Shown: piece after piece, positions 13,385 to 16,737 of the stretch | Layout: every line of letters starts with the position of its first letter | Position numbering within the stretch: the stretch's first letter is position 1 | DNA from: Coriobacteriia bacterium | Lineage (GTDB): Bacteria; Actinomycetota; Coriobacteriia; Coriobacteriales; UBA8131 | Assembly: GCA_009781525.1 (NCBI GenBank) | Contig: WQXZ01000021.1 | Coordinates: 1 to 16,737, forward strand | Direction: 5' to 3' | DNA length: 16,737 nt | Notes under the pieces: generated by a model | The model's input: only the letters and a program-made list of their open reading frames with translations | What the model was told of the DNA's origin: nothing | Database searches by the model: none | Program-made: the position numbers and the translations under genes

Positions 13385-14794
13385 CTAGGCAGATGCTTCC
13401 AGAGCTTGCGCGGCTTCGCGCTCGTCGATCTCTTTTTGCATCTCAGCAACTCGTTCTCGGTTCAGTCGGAATCCTAAGAGCAGAATGAGGCCATATATCG
13501 CACCTCCGATTGCAGGCAACCTGAAGAACATGGTAATAATTCCGTTCTTGACTTCATAGCCAGCTTCGGCGGGCGGAATGCTCGCATCGAACCCTGAAAT
13601 GGCAAGAATCAGCGGAACCAGAATACCGCGAAGCATCAAACCGATTTTCAGTGGGATGGTTTGGGATCCCATGACGAAGGCTGAAGTCTCTTTACCGGTC
13701 TTCCACCTGGCATAGACCGCGCAGTCGCCATAAAGTGCAATCAGGTTCGGGCCATTGATACCCTGGAAAACATTGCGGAAGGTAAGAATTGCAACCATCA
13801 ACTCATTACTGGGAATAGCTACGAAGCTGCATGCAATGTTGCAAGCGCACATTCCGAATGTGCCCAAAAGCACTGCGTTCTTCGAACTGATCTTCTTTCC
13901 AACCTGACCAGCGAAGAAGGATGAGACAGTACCGACTGCTGCACCCAAGAATACCTGTAACGGAAACAGGTGAGGCTTACCGATGTAGTTATAGTAGTAG
14001 GTGATCGCACTTGTTGCGCCAGCACCAAAGCAGCTGGAGATCAGTGCTCCGACTAGAATAACCAACAGGTATGGGTTCTGCACTGCGCTCTTCAGAATGT
14101 CCAGCAGGCCAATCTGTTGTGCTGCACTTGCGCCTTGTGCCTTTGCTGCTTCACCGGTTGCTTCATAGCCAGAGGTGATCCAGAAGACAACCCAGCACAT
14201 CAGCATATAAAACGCACTGGTGATAAACGCCAGGAAGGTATATACCATTGTGTCTGGCATTACCTGCTGTAGTCTGGCGATATTCGGGATGACAGCATAG
14301 GAATAAATCATGCCTGAAGCGGCAGTCCAAGTAGCGCGCCTTGAAGCCAGAAGAGAACGATCGTCTGCATTACTGGCCAGTACATTGACCAAGTTCAGAT
14401 TCGATGTCCAGGTAAAGGTACGGGTCATGTTGGTCAAAAACAGCATTGATCCGCAAACGAATAGAGCAAAGGCATCAGACCCGATCTTTGAGAAGGTCAA
14501 TACAAAGGTAATAACAACCAAAGGACCAAATAACAGAATGTAGGAACGGTTCTTTCCCCAGCGCATTGGCTTCACAGCACTGATGATGCCGGCATAAATC
14601 CCTTGACCTATTGCGTCACCGGTATAGGCCAAAGATGTAGCTGAAGCAATACCCGCAAGAGGCAGCTTTGCTACGTTAGTCAAGAAGAACATCAAAAAGT
14701 AGTTCTCGATGTTTGCCATCAATGAGAAGGCAAAGTCCGAGACACCATAGAGGTTCTTCGCTTTCCCCTGTAATGGGGGCTTCACAAAATCCAT
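13385..14794 (-). CDS. GPH-family (MFS_2) cation symporter, paralogue 3 (type B)
   Basis: 469 aa, about 12 helices. The ATG at 14794 (MDFVKPPL) aligns with the paralogues and has AGGAGG nine bases upstream; the ATG 14 codons earlier is unlikely. It shares type B blocks with paralogue 2 (GQGIYAGIISAVKPMRWG, VILVGALISSCF, GINGPNLIALYG, LKIGLMLRG). It agrees with paralogue 4 in YYNYIGKPHLFPLQ and with paralogues 1 and 4 in the FFAG...SKNAV segment. That patchwork points to recombination among the copies. DCAVYARWKTGKETSAF is intact, as is the charged C-terminal helix, so it should be functional. Bracketed by its own promoter and terminator. Confidence 0.88.
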   Translation of the reverse strand: MDFVKPPLQGKAKNLYGVSDFAFSLMANIENYFLMFFLTNVAKLPLAGIASATSLAYTGDAIGQGIYAGIISAVKPMRWGKNRSYILLFGPLVVITFVLTFSKIGSDAFALFVCGSMLFLTNMTRTFTWTSNLNLVNVLASNADDRSLLASRRATWTAASGMIYSYAVIPNIARLQQVMPDTMVYTFLAFITSAFYMLMCWVVFWITSGYEATGEAAKAQGASAAQQIGLLDILKSAVQNPYLLVILVGALISSCFGAGATSAITYYYNYIGKPHLFPLQVFLGAAVGTVSSFFAGQVGKKISSKNAVLLGTFGMCACNIACSFVAIPSNELMVAILTFRNVFQGINGPNLIALYGDCAVYARWKTGKETSAFVMGSQTIPLKIGLMLRGILVPLILAISGFDASIPPAEAGYEVKNGIITMFFRLPAIGGAIYGLILLLGFRLNRERVAEMQKEIDEREAAQALEASA

Positions 14795-14821
14795 ATAAGA
14801 CCTCCTTAATCGGTTAGCTGT

Positions 14822-14850
14822 ATCATGTACGAACATGCCATGAGTGTCAA
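14822..14850 (-). promoter_or_regulatory. Promoter of GPH paralogue 3
   Basis: TTGACA (14850-14845), 17-bp spacer and CATGAT (14827-14822) on the minus strand, 27 bp before the start codon. CATGT-TCGT-ACATG overlaps the -10 box, and the palindrome GTTGCAAC (14852-14859) lies just upstream of the -35 box. Confidence 0.65.
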
Positions 14851-14920
14851 GGTTGCAACGTACTCTTTACAGCAAAGCAACGCCAAAAAGCATAATATCT
14901 GCTCAGTTTTGTAGCGTGAA

Positions 14921-14950
14921 AAACAAAGAGGGGTCGCGTGGACCCCTCTT
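14921..14950 (-). terminator. Rho-independent terminator of GPH paralogue 4
   Basis: On the minus strand, a 9-bp stem AAGAGGGGT/ACCCCTCTT (14950-14942 with 14934-14926) is followed by TGTTTTTC. It lies 24 bp beyond the stop codon and separates paralogue 4 from paralogue 3. Confidence 0.85.
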
Positions 14951-14974
14951 AAATGTGACAAAACTTGCTTCTCC

Positions 14975-16381
14975 TCAGGCAGTAGCGGCTCTTTCAGCAG
15001 CTTCGCGCTCATCGATTTCTCTCTGATACTCAGCAACTTTCTCACGAGTGAGTTTAAAGCCAAAGAAGAGAATCAGGAAGTAAATCGTCGCACCGGCAAT
15101 CGGTAGCCAGTAGCCCATGAAAACAATACCCTGCTTCATCTGCATCGTAGCATCAGCTGGTGGTACGTTGGGGTCAAACCCAGACATACCAAGAATCAGC
15201 GGAACCAGGATACCGCGCATCATCAGACCGACCTTGATCGGAATGGTCTGGGAGCCCATGACAAAGGCTGAAGTGTCTTTGCCGGTCTTCCAGCGAGCGT
15301 AGACCACACAGTCGCCATAAAGAGCAATCATGTTTGCACCAGAGATGCCCATAAAAGCACTGCGCACGAGGCCGATAGCAATAAGTGCTTCGTTGCTCTT
15401 CAGGGCAACTAATGCACAGGCGACGCCACCGATAATACCAGCGCCCTGTCCCAATAGCACCGCATTCTTCGATCCGATCTTCTGACCAACAGTACCAGCA
15501 AAGAAGGCTGATATGGTGCCGACGACCGATCCAAGCAGCAGTTGCAGTGGGAACAGATGGGGCTTGCCAATGTAGTTGTAGTAGTAAGTAGTTGCACTCA
15601 TTGCTCCAGCTCCAAAGAAGCTTGAGAGCAGTGCACCACCAAGTATGCATAGCAGGTAGGGGTTTTGGAAGGCGCTCTTCAAGATGTCTACCAAACCAAC
15701 CTGCTGAGCAGCTGATTGTGCTTGAGCCTTAGCAGCTTCACCAACTGGCTCATAGCCAGAAGATGCCCACACAGTCACCCAGCACATCAGCATGTAGAAC
15801 ACGCTGGTTATAAATGCCAGGAAGGTGTAAACCGTTTGCTCGGACATGACCGACTGTAGTCTGACAATGTTCGGGATAACTGCGTAAGAGTAAATCATGC
15901 CGGCTGCCATTGACCATGTAGCACGACGTGATGCCAGGATCGAGCGATCCTCAGAAGAACTCGCCAGAACCGTTACCAAGTTCAAGTTCGATGTCCAGGT
16001 AAAGGTACGGGTCATATTGGTTGCCCAAAGCATTGTGCCACTGATAAACAGAGCAAAGGCATCTGATCCGATTTTCGAGAATGTCAACACAAAGGTCAAA
16101 ACGACCAGAGGACCGAACAACAGAATGTATGAACGATTCTTGCCCCATCGCATTGGTTTCTTTGCACTGATTGTTGCTGCATAGATCGGCTGTCCAATCG
16201 TATCACCGGCGTATGCCAGCGATGTTGCTGTAGCAATACCTGCCAGAGGTAGCTTTGCTACGTTTGTCAAGAAAAACATCAAGTAGTAGTTCTCGATATT
16301 TGCCATGAACGAGAAGGCAAAGTCCGAGATACCATACAGGTTCTTAGCTTTTCCGCTAAGTGGTGGTTTTACAAAGTCCAT
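14975..16381 (-). CDS. GPH-family (MFS_2) cation symporter, paralogue 4 (type A)
   Basis: 468-aa paralogue nearest the URO-D-fold gene, which ends 44 bp upstream on the same strand; no promoter is evident between them, so the two are probably co-transcribed. The start ATG at 16381 has GGAGGAGG upstream. It matches paralogue 1 in TIGQPIYA, WVTVWASSGYEP, AQAQSAAQQVGLVDILKSAF and GISGANMIALYGDCVVYA. Its last helices are distinct: GIVFMGYWLPIAGATIY replaces the GIITMFFRLPAIGG type found in the other three. In the third helix region it has WATNMTRT where the others have FLTNMTRT. If the URO-D partner is a methyltransferase, this copy is the best candidate importer of its substrate. Confidence 0.88.
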   Translation of the reverse strand: MDFVKPPLSGKAKNLYGISDFAFSFMANIENYYLMFFLTNVAKLPLAGIATATSLAYAGDTIGQPIYAATISAKKPMRWGKNRSYILLFGPLVVLTFVLTFSKIGSDAFALFISGTMLWATNMTRTFTWTSNLNLVTVLASSSEDRSILASRRATWSMAAGMIYSYAVIPNIVRLQSVMSEQTVYTFLAFITSVFYMLMCWVTVWASSGYEPVGEAAKAQAQSAAQQVGLVDILKSAFQNPYLLCILGGALLSSFFGAGAMSATTYYYNYIGKPHLFPLQLLLGSVVGTISAFFAGTVGQKIGSKNAVLLGQGAGIIGGVACALVALKSNEALIAIGLVRSAFMGISGANMIALYGDCVVYARWKTGKDTSAFVMGSQTIPIKVGLMMRGILVPLILGMSGFDPNVPPADATMQMKQGIVFMGYWLPIAGATIYFLILFFGFKLTREKVAEYQREIDEREAAERAATA

Positions 16382-16395
16382 AAAGTGACCTCCTC

Positions 16396-16418
16396 CTGAT
16401 TCAAATCTACTGAATCAG
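16396..16418 (-). promoter_or_regulatory. Intergenic hairpin abutting the ribosome binding site of paralogue 4
   Basis: On the minus strand CTGATTCA-GTAGATT-TGAATCAG (16418-16396) is a perfect 8-bp-arm stem, directly followed by GAGGAGG. No T-run follows, so it is unlikely to be a terminator; it may mark mRNA processing, 3'-end protection or translational control between the two genes. Confidence 0.5.
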
Positions 16419-16425
16419 ATAGTAG

Positions 16426-16737
16426 TTATTTATAGAAGGTCTGGCCGTAGTCCCAGGCCTCTTTTTGCAGCACCTCATTCCAGTGCGGCGTCAAAGTGTC
16501 ATCCGTTGCCCTAGGTGTATAAGCGGCAGCGAACATATAGGCACCACCGACAGCGTACTTGTCAAAAGCATCACGTACTGATTGACGGATCTCTTCATCG
16601 GTAACATCCAGCTCAGTCAGGCGGCCGCGGCCCTCCCAACCTCCACCGATGACCATTTGGCGTCCGAATCTAGCTTTTACCTCAAGAATGTCATTTGAAA
16701 GCTGTACAGGTTCCCAGCTGCAGACACCGATTCTGAC
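16426..16737 (-). CDS. URO-D-fold protein (uroporphyrinogen decarboxylase / cobamide methyltransferase family), C-terminal part
   Basis: The frame is open to the right edge, so only the last 103 residues are seen and the start lies outside. It resembles the C-terminal quarter of URO-D-fold proteins: GVCSWEPVQLSNDILEVK, then a strand with a glycine turn (MVIGGGWEGRG), a helix with VTDEEIRQSVRDAFDKYA, and a GGAYMF block where the family has GGYIL/GGF. The fold includes HemE and the MtaA/MtbA-type methyltransferases and related O- or N-demethylation proteins. Proximity to a transporter array, with no haem genes visible, favours the methyltransferase side, but the active-site residues lie outside the window. 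The ATG at 16656 is internal. Confidence 0.7.
   Translation of the reverse strand, partial: VRIGVCSWEPVQLSNDILEVKARFGRQMVIGGGWEGRGRLTELDVTDEEIRQSVRDAFDKYAVGGAYMFAAAYTPRATDDTLTPHWNEVLQKEAWDYGQTFYK

Noticed and set aside
16426..16656. Complete 76-aa gene starting at ATG 16656
   Set aside because: The frame continues open to the window edge with URO-D-like residues before that Met, so it is internal.

Overview
The window reads as chromosomal DNA of an anaerobic bacterium of moderate GC content. Strong AGGAGG-type ribosome binding sites, a CCA-encoding tRNA gene, repeated GPH-type transporters and a URO-D-fold protein fit gut-type Actinomycetota (Coriobacteriia/Eggerthellaceae) or a related clostridial lineage. 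This placement is a low-confidence inference; no marker gene is present.

Layout. (1) 1-2396, + strand: the 3' part of an ABC-2 type exporter operon, with an ATPase cut by the left edge and two different membrane subunits of the COG4586/4587/3694 type. (2) 2456-3540: an 80-aa unrecognised gene (-) divergent from a TetR-family regulator (+), with several inverted repeats between them. (3) 3541-4279: a palindrome, a tRNA-Ser(CGA) gene, and a perfect 34-bp copy of the tRNA 3' end 361 bp downstream. The two copies bracket about 330 bp of hairpin-rich DNA, which looks like the footprint of a tRNA-targeting integrative element. (4) 4280-4918: an ECF transporter S component. (5) 4919-5792: 874 bp without a convincing gene, dominated by a 71-bp perfect inverted repeat around a 142-bp core. 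(6) 5793-9924, + strand: a CopA-type copper P-type ATPase and threonine synthase. Both carry Ala/Pro/Thr-rich insertions within otherwise conserved folds. (7) 9982-16381, - strand: four tandem paralogous GPH-family (MFS_2) transporters. (8) 16426-16737, - strand: the C-terminal part of a URO-D/cobamide-methyltransferase-fold protein cut by the right edge.

How the parts fit. The URO-D-fold gene lies 44 bp upstream of the fourth GPH gene, with an 8-bp-arm hairpin abutting that gene's ribosome binding site, so these two are probably one transcription unit. The other three GPH genes each have a recognisable TTGACA-N17-CAnnAT promoter and a downstream hairpin, so each looks separately transcribed. 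Their order by sequence type is A-B-B-A, and local similarity switches partner along the genes, which suggests duplication followed by gene conversion. The simplest reading is a substrate-uptake array feeding a URO-D-type methyltransferase or demethylase pathway. The substrate cannot be read from the sequence.

The best candidates for something undescribed are the 71-bp inverted-repeat element at 5118-5401, the structured DNA between the duplicated tRNA ends at 3838-4164, and the GPH/URO-D array with its separate promoters.
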